This document shows, one piece after another, positions 1 through 5,784 of a stretch of DNA of 8,116 nt (its first letter is position 1; every line of letters starts with the position of its first letter). The DNA lies in contig CALZMA010000034.1 in NCBI GenBank assembly GCA_945788445.1, positions 1-8,116 of the forward strand, in the 5' to 3' direction. This stretch comes from an uncultured Bacteroidales bacterium (GTDB taxonomy: Bacteria; Bacteroidota; Bacteroidia; Bacteroidales; Bacteroidaceae). The notes under the pieces are model-generated. The model was not told the origin of the DNA and made no database searches. It worked only from the letters and a program-made list of their open reading frames with translations. The position numbers and the translations under genes are program-made.

Positions 1-1604
1 AAATAGCCCGCCATAGCCCGGACGCGGCGGCTGAGGAGCTCGCGCCGCTGTTCGTAGACCGAACGCGGAATTTCCACATAGCAGGTATCGACGCGGCGCA
101 TCACGTAGGTCAGCTGCGGTTTCTCCTTGTGGGGGATGAAGTGGATGATGCGGCGGCGCGAGAGCTGCTTCAGCACCTCGTGGACCTGCTCCTCGGGGAG
201 TCCGCTGCGCTCGGCGAGGCGGTCCTCCTCGATGGGCACATAGTCCACGAAGAAGCCTCCGTCGGAACGCAGCATGGCGTTGATCACGCGGTCCTGGGCA
301 GGCGTGAGGTCGCGCACGTAGTAGAGCTGGTCGCGCTCCACGAGGAACATGGCCCGCGCGCTGTGGTGGTCCTCGAGGCTGAAGTGGATGTAGCCCGACT
401 GCGTGAGCAGGTTGAGCGCCCCGATGAGGTTAGCGGGATAGTGGTGGAACACCCGGCAGAAGCGGTCGATGTCGAAGTCGAAGGTGCGTCCCTCGGCCTC
501 GCCCTCGGCCACCTGGAAGAAATAGGCCAGTTCGGTGTACACGCGCCGCACGTAGTCGCGGTCCGGGAAAGCCTGCGCGAGGTGGCGGTCGAGGCGGACG
601 GCATCGTAGTCGTCGTAGAGCAATACGGCGTAGGACGTGAGCCCGTCGCGGCCCGCACGCCCCGCCTCCTGGAAGTAAGCCTCGACGGAGTCGGGCACGT
701 CGAGGTGGACCACCAGGCGCACGTCGGGCTTGTCGATGCCCATGCCGAAGGCGTTGGTCGCCACCATCACCCGCACGCGGTCCGTCTGCCAGGCAAGCTG
801 GCGGTGCTCCTTCTCCAGGGGAGTGAGCCCCGCGTGGAAGTTGAGCGCAGCGATGCCCTCCTCCCGGAGCCTCTCGGCCACGTCCTCCGTCTGCTTGCGG
901 TTGCGCGTGTAGAGGATGGCGCAGCCCGGCACGGAGCGCAGGATGTGGAGCGCCTCCTGCAGCTTTTCCTCGGCATGGCGGACCACGTAGCGGAGGTTCT
1001 TGCGGGCAAAGCTCATGCGGAACACGCGGTCGTCGCGGAAGTGGAGGTGGCGGCGGATGTCGTCGATGACGAGGGCCGTGGCCGTGGCCGTGAGGGCGAG
1101 CGCGGGCACGCCGGGCAACTTCTCGCGCACCTCCGCAATGCGCAGGTAGTGGGGGCGGAAGTCGTAGCCCCACTGCGAGATGCAGTGCGCCTCGTCGATG
1201 GTGAGGAGGCAGACTTTCATGCGCGTGACCTTGTTGAGGAAGAGCGGCGTGGCGAGGCGTTCGGGCGAAACGTAGAGAAACTTGTAGGCCCCGAAGACCG
1301 CATTGTCGAGGTGGCGCACGATTTCCTCGCGGCTCTGGCCGGAATAGACGGCCGCGGCGGGGATGCCGCGGCGGCGCAGGTTGTAGACCTGGTCCTTCAT
1401 CAGGGCAATGAGGGGCGTGACCACCAGGCACATTCCCTCCATGGCGAGCGTAGGCACCTGGAAAGTGATGCTCTTGCCGCCGCCCGTGGGCATCAGGCCC
1501 AGGGTGTCGTGGCCCTCGGAGATGCTGCGGATGATGTCGGCCTGGATGCCGCGGAAGTCGGGGTAGCCCCAGTATTGCTTCAGGATGGCTCGGTATTTCT
1601 CCAC
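1..1604 (-). CDS. recQ: ATP-dependent DNA helicase RecQ (C-terminus cut by window edge)
   Basis: RecQ is a 3'-5' SF2 DNA helicase that opens duplex ends and recombination intermediates, working with RecJ in the RecF pathway. 534 codons are visible. Seen: Q-motif region with YWGYPDF and Gln21, Walker A TGGGKS (40-45), DEAH box (137-140) followed by the RecQ aromatic-rich loop SQWGYDFRPHY (143-153), motif III TATAT (172-176), motif V-like ATNAFGMGIDKPDVR (282-296) and motif VI QEAGRAGRD (312-320). After the helicase core I see no four-cysteine zinc module of the E. coli kind, only a winged-helix-like stretch (about 430-510). The frame has an upstream TAA and no ATG before the conserved N-terminus; GTG at 1604-1602 gives VEKYRAILKQYWGY, which matches the usual start of Bacteroidetes RecQ. 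No Shine-Dalgarno sequence is visible. The gene lies 131 bp after recJ in the same direction. Identity is very sure; the start is likely but not proven. Confidence 0.96.
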   Translation of the reverse strand, partial: MEKYRAILKQYWGYPDFRGIQADIIRSISEGHDTLGLMPTGGGKSITFQVPTLAMEGMCLVVTPLIALMKDQVYNLRRRGIPAAAVYSGQSREEIVRHLDNAVFGAYKFLYVSPERLATPLFLNKVTRMKVCLLTIDEAHCISQWGYDFRPHYLRIAEVREKLPGVPALALTATATALVIDDIRRHLHFRDDRVFRMSFARKNLRYVVRHAEEKLQEALHILRSVPGCAILYTRNRKQTEDVAERLREEGIAALNFHAGLTPLEKEHRQLAWQTDRVRVMVATNAFGMGIDKPDVRLVVHLDVPDSVEAYFQEAGRAGRDGLTSYAVLLYDDYDAVRLDRHLAQAFPDRDYVRRVYTELAYFFQVAEGEAEGRTFDFDIDRFCRVFHHYPANLIGALNLLTQSGYIHFSLEDHHSARAMFLVERDQLYYVRDLTPAQDRVINAMLRSDGGFFVDYVPIEEDRLAERSGLPEEQVHEVLKQLSRRRIIHFIPHKEKPQLTYVMRRVDTCYVEIPRSVYEQRRELLSRRVRAMAGY

Positions 1605-1610
1605 GCTGTT

Positions 1611-1632
1611 GAATGAGGAATGAGAAATGAGG
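1611..1632. repeat. GAATGAG-type short repeat at the recQ start
   Basis: The plus strand reads GAATGAGGAATGAGAAATGA followed by GG, a run of near-identical 7-bp units (GAATGAG, GAATGAG, AAATGAG). The same units form both arms of the inverted repeat at 1651-1740. This copy ends only seven bases before the recQ GTG, so the 5' leader of recQ is largely made of repeat. It looks like a simple intergenic repeat that has spread within the recJ-recQ gap. Confidence 0.6.
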
Positions 1633-1638
1633 TTTGGG

Positions 1639-1650
1639 GATTATATAATC
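1639..1650. promoter_or_regulatory. Perfect 12-bp AT-rich palindrome upstream of recQ
   Basis: GATTATATAATC is its own reverse complement. It lies 35-46 bases before the recQ GTG and directly after the T-tract of the recJ hairpin. Read on the minus strand it contains TATAAT, so it could be part of a recQ promoter or an operator. The usual Bacteroidetes -7 element (TAnnTTTG) is not visible here, so this assignment is weak. Confidence 0.3.
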
Positions 1651-1740
1651 AAAAAAGGAATGAGGAATCGGGAATGGGGAATGGCTCCGCGCGCGGTCGG
1701 CGCAGCCTAATTCCCTGCTCCCAATTCCTCATTCCTTATT
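1651..1740 (-). terminator. Long inverted repeat with T-tract after recJ (probable terminator)
   Basis: The arms 1652-1682 and 1710-1740 match at 26 of 31 positions, with an uninterrupted 14-bp core (AAGGAATGAGGAAT), around a 27-base GC-rich loop that can pair further (GGCT/AGCC). On the minus strand the stem runs into TTTTTT (1656-1651), which is the layout of an intrinsic terminator for recJ. The arms consist of GGAATGA-type short repeats, and the recJ stop codon (1738-1736) lies inside the first arm. If it terminates efficiently, recQ needs its own promoter. The long loop makes the strength uncertain. Confidence 0.6.
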
Positions 1741-3460
1741 GGATGTCCGTGGGCCGAATGTCGTCGATCTGGAGCTGCACCTCGCCGCGCTTGTGGCTGT
1801 TCTCCTCCACGGAGTAGCAGATGTCGAAGGCCCGCTTCGTCTTGATGTACCGCGCCTGCGAGCTTTGGCCGAAGGCAATGCCGTTCATGATGTTGTTGCT
1901 CTTGTTGTCGACCAGTTCGAGCTTGATGTGCTCCTGCCCGCGGCCCACCACCTTGCTCGTGCCGTAGTCGTAGACCTTCTTGGTGCAGAAGAGGGGCTTC
2001 GGGTTGCCCGGACCGAAGGGCGCGAAACGGCGGAGCTGCTGGTAGAAGCGGAAGGTCACGTCGCGGAAGTCCAGTTCCGCCTCGATGTCGAGCGTTGCCT
2101 CCGTCTGTTCGTCGAGGATGTGCTCCGCCACGTAGGCCTCGAAGCGGCGGGTGAACTCCTCCACGTTCTCCACGGGCAGGGTGAGCCCCGCAGCGTAGGT
2201 GTGGCCGCCGAAGTTTTCCAGCAGGTCGGCGCAGCTCTGCACAGCCTTGTAGACATCGAAGCCCGACACCGAGCGGGCCGACCCCGTGGCCATCCCCTCG
2301 GAGCGGGTGAGCACCACGGCCGGGCGGTAGTACTGCTCCGTAAGGCGCGAGGCCACGATGCCGATGACCCCCTTGTGCCAGGCCTCGTTGTAGATGACCA
2401 CGGCGCGCTTTCCGTCGAGCCCCGGCTGGAGCTTCACCTGCTCCATGGCCTCCTCGGTCATCTGCTTGTCGAGGTCCTTGCGCGCCTCGTTGTAGAGGTT
2501 GATGCGGCGCGCCTTCTCGAGGGCTGCGGCGTAGTCCTTCTCCACGAGGAGCTCCACCGCCTCCTTGCCGTTCTGCATGCGTCCCGAGGCATTGATGCGG
2601 GGGCCTATCTTGAAGATGATGTCGTTCATGGTGAGCTCGCGGTCGGCCAGTCCGCACACCTCGATGATGGCCTGCAGGCCGATGCCCGGGTTGGAGTTGA
2701 GGCAGCGCAGGCCGTGGTAGGCGAGGATGCGGTTTTCGCCCGTCACGGGCACGATGTCCGAGGCGATGCTGACGGCGCAGAGGTCCAGGAGCTGGTTGAG
2801 CTTGTTGAACTCGATGCCGTTGTTGAGCGCGAAGGCCTGCATGAACTTGAAGCCCACGCCGCAGCCCGAGAGGTCGGTGTAGGGATAGCGGTTGTCGCGG
2901 CGCTTGGGGTTGAGGATGGCCACCGCGTCGGGCAGGACGGGGTCGGGCACGTGGTGGTCGCAGATGATGAAGTCGATGCCCAGCTCCTTGGCGTAGGCAA
3001 TCTCCTCGATGGCCTTGATGCCGCAGTCGAGGACGATGATGAGCCCCACGCCTGTGAGCGAGGCGTACTCCACGCCCTTGCGCGATATGCCGTAGCCCTC
3101 GTCGTAGCGGTCGGGGATGTAGTAGTCGACGTTGGAGTAGAACTGGCGGAGAAACTTATAGACGAGGGCCACCGCTGTGCAGCCGTCCACGTCGTAGTCG
3201 CCGTAGACCATGATGCGCTCCTTGCGCCCCATGGCCTGGTTGAGGCGGTCTACGGCGCGCTGCATGTCGTTCATGAGGAAAGGGTCGTGCAGTTCGGTCA
3301 GCGGAGGACGGAAGAAGTGGCGGGCCTGCTGCGCCGTGCGGATGCCGCGCTCGAGCAGCATCCTCGCGAGCGCCGGATGGATGGCCAGCTCTTCGGCGAG
3401 GGCAGCCGCGGCAGCCGCAGTGGCGGAGTCGGGGGCCTCGTAGTGCCATTTGTAGTTCAT
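1736..3460 (-). CDS. recJ: Single-stranded-DNA-specific exonuclease RecJ
   Basis: RecJ degrades single-stranded DNA 5'-3' and makes resected ends for RecFOR-dependent recombination and repair; it also serves in mismatch and base-excision repair. The 574 residues match the usual length. Seen in order: DHH phosphoesterase domain with DYDVDG (88-93), DCG (145-147) and DHH (168-170), all metal-binding motifs; GPRINASGRM (286-295); DHHA1 region with SARSVSGFD (394-402) and FGGHTYAAG (417-425); then the OB-fold region beginning APFGPGNPKP (480-489). All key aspartates and histidines are present, so the enzyme should be active. ATG at 3460 gives MNYKWHYEAP, a typical N-terminus; no Shine-Dalgarno sequence precedes it. 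The gene is followed by recQ in the same direction. The stop codon is embedded in the repeat hairpin at 1651-1740. Confidence 0.97.
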   Translation of the reverse strand: MNYKWHYEAPDSATAAAAAALAEELAIHPALARMLLERGIRTAQQARHFFRPPLTELHDPFLMNDMQRAVDRLNQAMGRKERIMVYGDYDVDGCTAVALVYKFLRQFYSNVDYYIPDRYDEGYGISRKGVEYASLTGVGLIIVLDCGIKAIEEIAYAKELGIDFIICDHHVPDPVLPDAVAILNPKRRDNRYPYTDLSGCGVGFKFMQAFALNNGIEFNKLNQLLDLCAVSIASDIVPVTGENRILAYHGLRCLNSNPGIGLQAIIEVCGLADRELTMNDIIFKIGPRINASGRMQNGKEAVELLVEKDYAAALEKARRINLYNEARKDLDKQMTEEAMEQVKLQPGLDGKRAVVIYNEAWHKGVIGIVASRLTEQYYRPAVVLTRSEGMATGSARSVSGFDVYKAVQSCADLLENFGGHTYAAGLTLPVENVEEFTRRFEAYVAEHILDEQTEATLDIEAELDFRDVTFRFYQQLRRFAPFGPGNPKPLFCTKKVYDYGTSKVVGRGQEHIKLELVDNKSNNIMNGIAFGQSSQARYIKTKRAFDICYSVEENSHKRGEVQLQIDDIRPTDIQ

Positions 3461-3643
3461 GCTGATATATCATTTTTTGTTTGTTTCGGAGTGGGTAGGA
3501 AGGTTGGGGGGAGGCGTGGTTCTCGCGCCGCCGGGGCAGGCGCACCACGCTAAGGGCTCGCTAAAGTACGCATATTTGGCGAATAAGCACCTGTTTCACA
3601 GTCAAAAAGTGGTTTGGCGGGGATTTTCGCGCCGCTCCGGGGG
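3461..3643. other. Gene-free recJ upstream region
   Basis: No coding region is supported here. A perfect 10-bp palindrome TGATATATCA (3463-3472) sits three bases before the recJ ATG in an A/T-rich leader. A minus-strand TACTTTAG (3568-3561) resembles the Bacteroidetes -7 box TAnnTTTG with one mismatch, but the nearest upstream TTTG (3606-3603) is about 34 bases away, too far for the standard -33 spacing. A recJ promoter is expected in this stretch because a terminator closes the gene before it, but I cannot place it firmly. Confidence 0.4.
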
Positions 3644-3697
3644 ACAAAGAAAGCCCACGGCTTCGCCCTCCGGAACGGGGTGGACGAAGCCGTGGGC
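3644..3697 (-). terminator. Rho-independent terminator of the PurF-like gene
   Basis: A perfect 13-bp inverted repeat, GCCCACGGCTTCG (3653-3665) and CGAAGCCGTGGGC (3685-3697), encloses a 19-base loop. On the minus strand it begins 25 bases after the stop codon of the PurF-like gene and is followed by TTTCTTTGT (3652-3644). This is a standard intrinsic terminator layout and separates the PurF-like gene from recJ. Confidence 0.85.
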
Positions 3698-3722
3698 GGC
3701 AGGCAGCGACCGCGGGCGGCGC

Positions 3723-5147
3723 TTATTTCTTGCAGCCGCAGCAGCCGCTTCCGTCGAAGCAGTGGGTGCAGAGCTTGCACTTGGGCAGGCCGATGGCCTT
3801 CACGAGGGTTTCGAGCTTGTTGAAGCGGAGCGTGGTGAGGCCGAGGCGCTCGCGGATGATTTCCACCAGGCGGCGGTACTCGGGCGAGTCGGTGGTGGCG
3901 TAGCGCTCGAGGTTCTTGTTGGGGTCGCCCTCGAGTTCGCCGATAATGCGGCGGGTGATGAGCTCCATGTCGCTCTTGGAGTTGGTGAAGCCGATGTAGG
4001 GGCAACCGTAGATGAGCGGGGGACAGGCGATGCGCATGTGTACTTCCTTCACGCCGTCGTCAAAGAGTACGCTGACGTTGTCGCGGAGCTGGGTGCCGCG
4101 CACGATGCTGTCGTCGCAGAAGAGGACGCGCTTGCCGTTGAGGAGGTCGCGGTTGGGGATGAGCTTCATCTTGGCCACGAGCTGCCGCATTTCCTGGTTG
4201 GCGGGGGTGAAGCTGCGGGGCCAGGTGGGGGTGTACTTGGAGATGGCCCGCTGGTAGGGCTTGCCCAGGCCGGCTGCGTAGCCGAGGGCCATGCCGACGC
4301 CGCTGTCGGGGATGCCGCAGACGCAGTCGATTTCGGTGTCGTCCTCGGCGGCCATCATCTGTCCGTTGTCGAAGCGCATTTCCTCTACGTTGCGCCCTTC
4401 GTAGGTGGAGGTGGGGAAACCGTAGTAGACCCAAAGGAAGGAACAGATTTGCTGGTGGTCCTGGGGGGCACGGAGCTGCTCGATGCCGTCGGCGCGGAGG
4501 CGGACCACCTCGCCCGGGCCGAGGAAGCGGTCGATGGTGTAGTCGAGGTTGGGGAAGGCGGTGCTTTCGGTGGTAGCGGCATAGGCTCCCTCCTTGCGGC
4601 CGATGACGATGGGCGTGCGGCCCCAGTCGTCGCGTGCGGCGATGATGCCGTCGTCGGTGAGGAGGAGCATGGAGCAGGAGCCGTCGATGTGGCGGAAGAC
4701 GTTCTCGATGCCTTCGACGAAGGTCTTGCCCTGGATGAGGAGGAGGGCGACGAGCTCGGTCTGGTTGGTCTTGCCGGAAGAGAGTTCGGCAAAGTGCATG
4801 TGCTGGTCGAGGAGCTGCTGGGCGAGGGCGTCGATGTTGTTGATTTTGGCCACGGTGACGATGGCGAAGCGGCCGAGGTGGGAATTGATGACGAGGGGTT
4901 GCGCGTCGGTATCGCTGATGATGCCGATGCCGGACCTGGAACCGGCGAAGCGGCCCAAGAGGGGTTCAAACTTGGTGCGGAAATAGGAACTTTCCAGGTT
5001 GTGGATGGAGCGCGTGAAGCTGTGCTCATCGGCATTGTAGGTGGCCATACCGCCGCGGCGCGTGCCGAGGTGTGAGTTGTAGTCTGTTCCGTAGAACAGG
5101 TCGGCTACGCAGTCTTGCTGCGATACCGTTCCGAAAAAACCTCCCAT
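3723..5147 (-). CDS. PurF-like amidophosphoribosyltransferase homologue with degenerate glutaminase site
   Basis: Homologue of glutamine phosphoribosylpyrophosphate amidotransferase, the enzyme that makes phosphoribosylamine in purine synthesis; 474 residues, near normal length. The phosphoribosyltransferase half looks intact: IPDSGVGMALGYA (279-291), RSFTP flexible loop (311-315) and PRPP motif VLFCDDSIVRGTQLR (341-355). Cys235, Cys382, Cys460 and Cys463 fall where the B. subtilis enzyme holds its [4Fe-4S] cluster, and the tail has six cysteines in its last 18 residues. The N-terminal glutaminase half keeps the fold signature but starts MGGFFG instead of MCGI-G, so the Cys1 nucleophile is missing; the RY-T arginine motif, the HNG oxyanion motif and the catalytic Asp127 are also replaced. 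I chose ATG 5147 because similarity begins there; the open frame upstream runs through a tandem repeat. It is a single-gene unit with its own terminator. Relatives in Bacteroides share the MGGFFG start as I remember them. Actual reaction unknown. Confidence 0.88.
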   Translation of the reverse strand: MGGFFGTVSQQDCVADLFYGTDYNSHLGTRRGGMATYNADEHSFTRSIHNLESSYFRTKFEPLLGRFAGSRSGIGIISDTDAQPLVINSHLGRFAIVTVAKINNIDALAQQLLDQHMHFAELSSGKTNQTELVALLLIQGKTFVEGIENVFRHIDGSCSMLLLTDDGIIAARDDWGRTPIVIGRKEGAYAATTESTAFPNLDYTIDRFLGPGEVVRLRADGIEQLRAPQDHQQICSFLWVYYGFPTSTYEGRNVEEMRFDNGQMMAAEDDTEIDCVCGIPDSGVGMALGYAAGLGKPYQRAISKYTPTWPRSFTPANQEMRQLVAKMKLIPNRDLLNGKRVLFCDDSIVRGTQLRDNVSVLFDDGVKEVHMRIACPPLIYGCPYIGFTNSKSDMELITRRIIGELEGDPNKNLERYATTDSPEYRRLVEIIRERLGLTTLRFNKLETLVKAIGLPKCKLCTHCFDGSGCCGCKK

Positions 5148-5255
5148 GTTGTCAGTAGTTTTATAGTGCTGTTGTCGTTTGAGGCGCCGCTCCGTCGGTG
5201 TGCAGCGATGGGGTACAGGGGGCCGGGGCTGCGCAGGAGGGGACGGGCGACGGCG

Positions 5256-5289
5256 CGAAATTACAAAAATGTGTAGTTTTATACAGAAA
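5256..5289 (-). promoter_or_regulatory. Candidate Bacteroidetes-type promoter of the PurF-like gene
   Basis: On the minus strand TTTC (5289-5286) is followed after 22 bases by TAATTTCG (5263-5256). These fit the Bacteroidetes consensus TTTG at -33 and TAnnTTTG at -7 with one mismatch each. The box lies in a locally A/T-rich island of an otherwise GC-rich gap, about 110 bases before the ATG at 5147, which would give a leader of roughly 100 bases. Confidence 0.4.
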
Positions 5290-5373
5290 GGGCGGGGGTG
5301 TTTTTTCAGAATATTTTTCATCCAAGCCGCAGGGGGGAGGGCGCAGGGGAGGTCTGCACGGGGGGCCGCCGAA

Positions 5374-5480
5374 GCCGCCGATTGGTTTTTCAAAAGGCGG
5401 GATTGGATTTTCAAAGCCGCCGATTGAAAATGCAAAGCCGCCGATTGGTTTTCCAAAAGGCGGGGGCGGCTTTTCGCAAA
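5374..5480. repeat. Tandem array of five 21-22-bp units with hairpin symmetry
   Basis: Five imperfect head-to-tail copies: 5374-5395, 5396-5415, 5416-5436, 5437-5458 and 5459-5480. The units resemble GCCGCCGATTGGTTTTTCAA in copies 1 and 4, with GGCGG replacing GCCGCC in copies 2 and 5. The switch makes adjacent copies fold back: CCGCC (5375) pairs with GGCGG (5396), and CCGCC (5438) with GGCGG (5459), with TTGG/CCAA closing a TTTT loop in the second. Because the period is near 21, open frames cross it as repeated heptapeptides (such as NQSAALK), but no real gene is supported. It lies upstream of the PurF-like promoter candidate. Confidence 0.8.
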
Positions 5481-5539
5481 GAGAAAAGCGTTGAAGGAGT
5501 ACGCCGAAAGGTGCGGGGCAACAGGCGTTCAGGGCAGAA

Positions 5540-5737
5540 GGCTGAAGGGCCGGCCTTCAGCTCATAGCCCCGGGTGAAGCCCTGGGCTGGCCCGGGACTA
5601 CATCCAATGAGCCCCGTAAGGGCGACAGCTCTATGCGGGTGTATAAAGGTGCCGCCCCAACAGGGCTCATCGTGTAGTATCCGGGCTAACCCAAGCCTTC
5701 AGCCTGGGTTATGAGGCAAAGGCCGGCCTTTCGGGCC
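5540..5737. repeat. Long imperfect palindrome, REP/MITE-like intergenic element
   Basis: Two arms of about 90 bases (5540-5630 and 5647-5737) are imperfect reverse complements around a 16-base centre. Matching blocks, read outside to inside, are GGCCGGCC (5548-5555 and 5721-5728), CTCATA/TATGAG (5561 and 5710-5715), TGAAG-CC-GGGCT-GCCCGG, ACTACA, ATGAGCCC-GT and GGGGCGGCACCT-like. The right end contains the perfect 14-bp palindrome AAAGGCCGGCCTTT (5718-5731); the left end has a nearly perfect one (CTGAAGGGCCGGCCTTCAG, 5542-5560). No transposase lies in the window. The structure resembles dispersed non-autonomous elements of Bacteroidales genomes; it may also act as a folded 3' end of the amylase transcript. 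Confidence 0.75.
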
Positions 5738-5784
5738 TCCTCGCTGGACGCTTATTTTATTCTTTCCTTTCACTTGCTTTCGAC

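Larger units (their letters stand above)
5148..5784. other. 637-bp gene-free stretch between amylase and PurF-like gene
   Basis: No gene is supported. From high to low coordinates it holds the amylase 3' flank (A/T-rich, 5750-5784), the long palindromic element (5540-5737), an unremarkable piece (5481-5539), the tandem array (5374-5480), a GC-rich piece without visible structure (5290-5373), the promoter candidate (5256-5289) and the leader of the PurF-like gene. Frames open across this stretch have repeat-derived, low-complexity products. Confidence 0.8.

Noticed and set aside
129..1616. Plus-strand open frame of 495 codons opposite recQ
   Set aside because: It is the antisense shadow of recQ. 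GC-rich codon use keeps the opposite strand free of stops; its product is low-complexity (A, V, E, H rich) with no recognisable domain, whereas the minus strand carries all RecQ motifs.
1739..3553. Plus-strand open frame of 604 codons opposite recJ
   Set aside because: Antisense shadow of recJ; composition is dominated by V, A, E, L and D, with no domain signature.
3550..4005. Minus-strand frame of 151 codons overlapping the end of the PurF-like gene
   Set aside because: It is another frame within the PurF-like coding region and its terminator; the product is Pro, Arg and His rich and has no recognisable domain.
3459..5075. Plus-strand open frame of 538 codons opposite the PurF-like gene
   Set aside because: Antisense shadow with repetitive GC-driven composition, and it crosses the terminator hairpin and recJ upstream region.
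5148..5456. N-terminal extension of the PurF-like protein by 103 residues (starting MENQSAALHF)
   Set aside because: The extension translates a tandem repeat and the promoter region; it is low-complexity, and family similarity starts exactly at the internal Met at 5147.
5374..5480. CRISPR array
   Set aside because: The repeats are contiguous and imperfect with no unique spacers, only about 21 bp long, and no cas genes are nearby.
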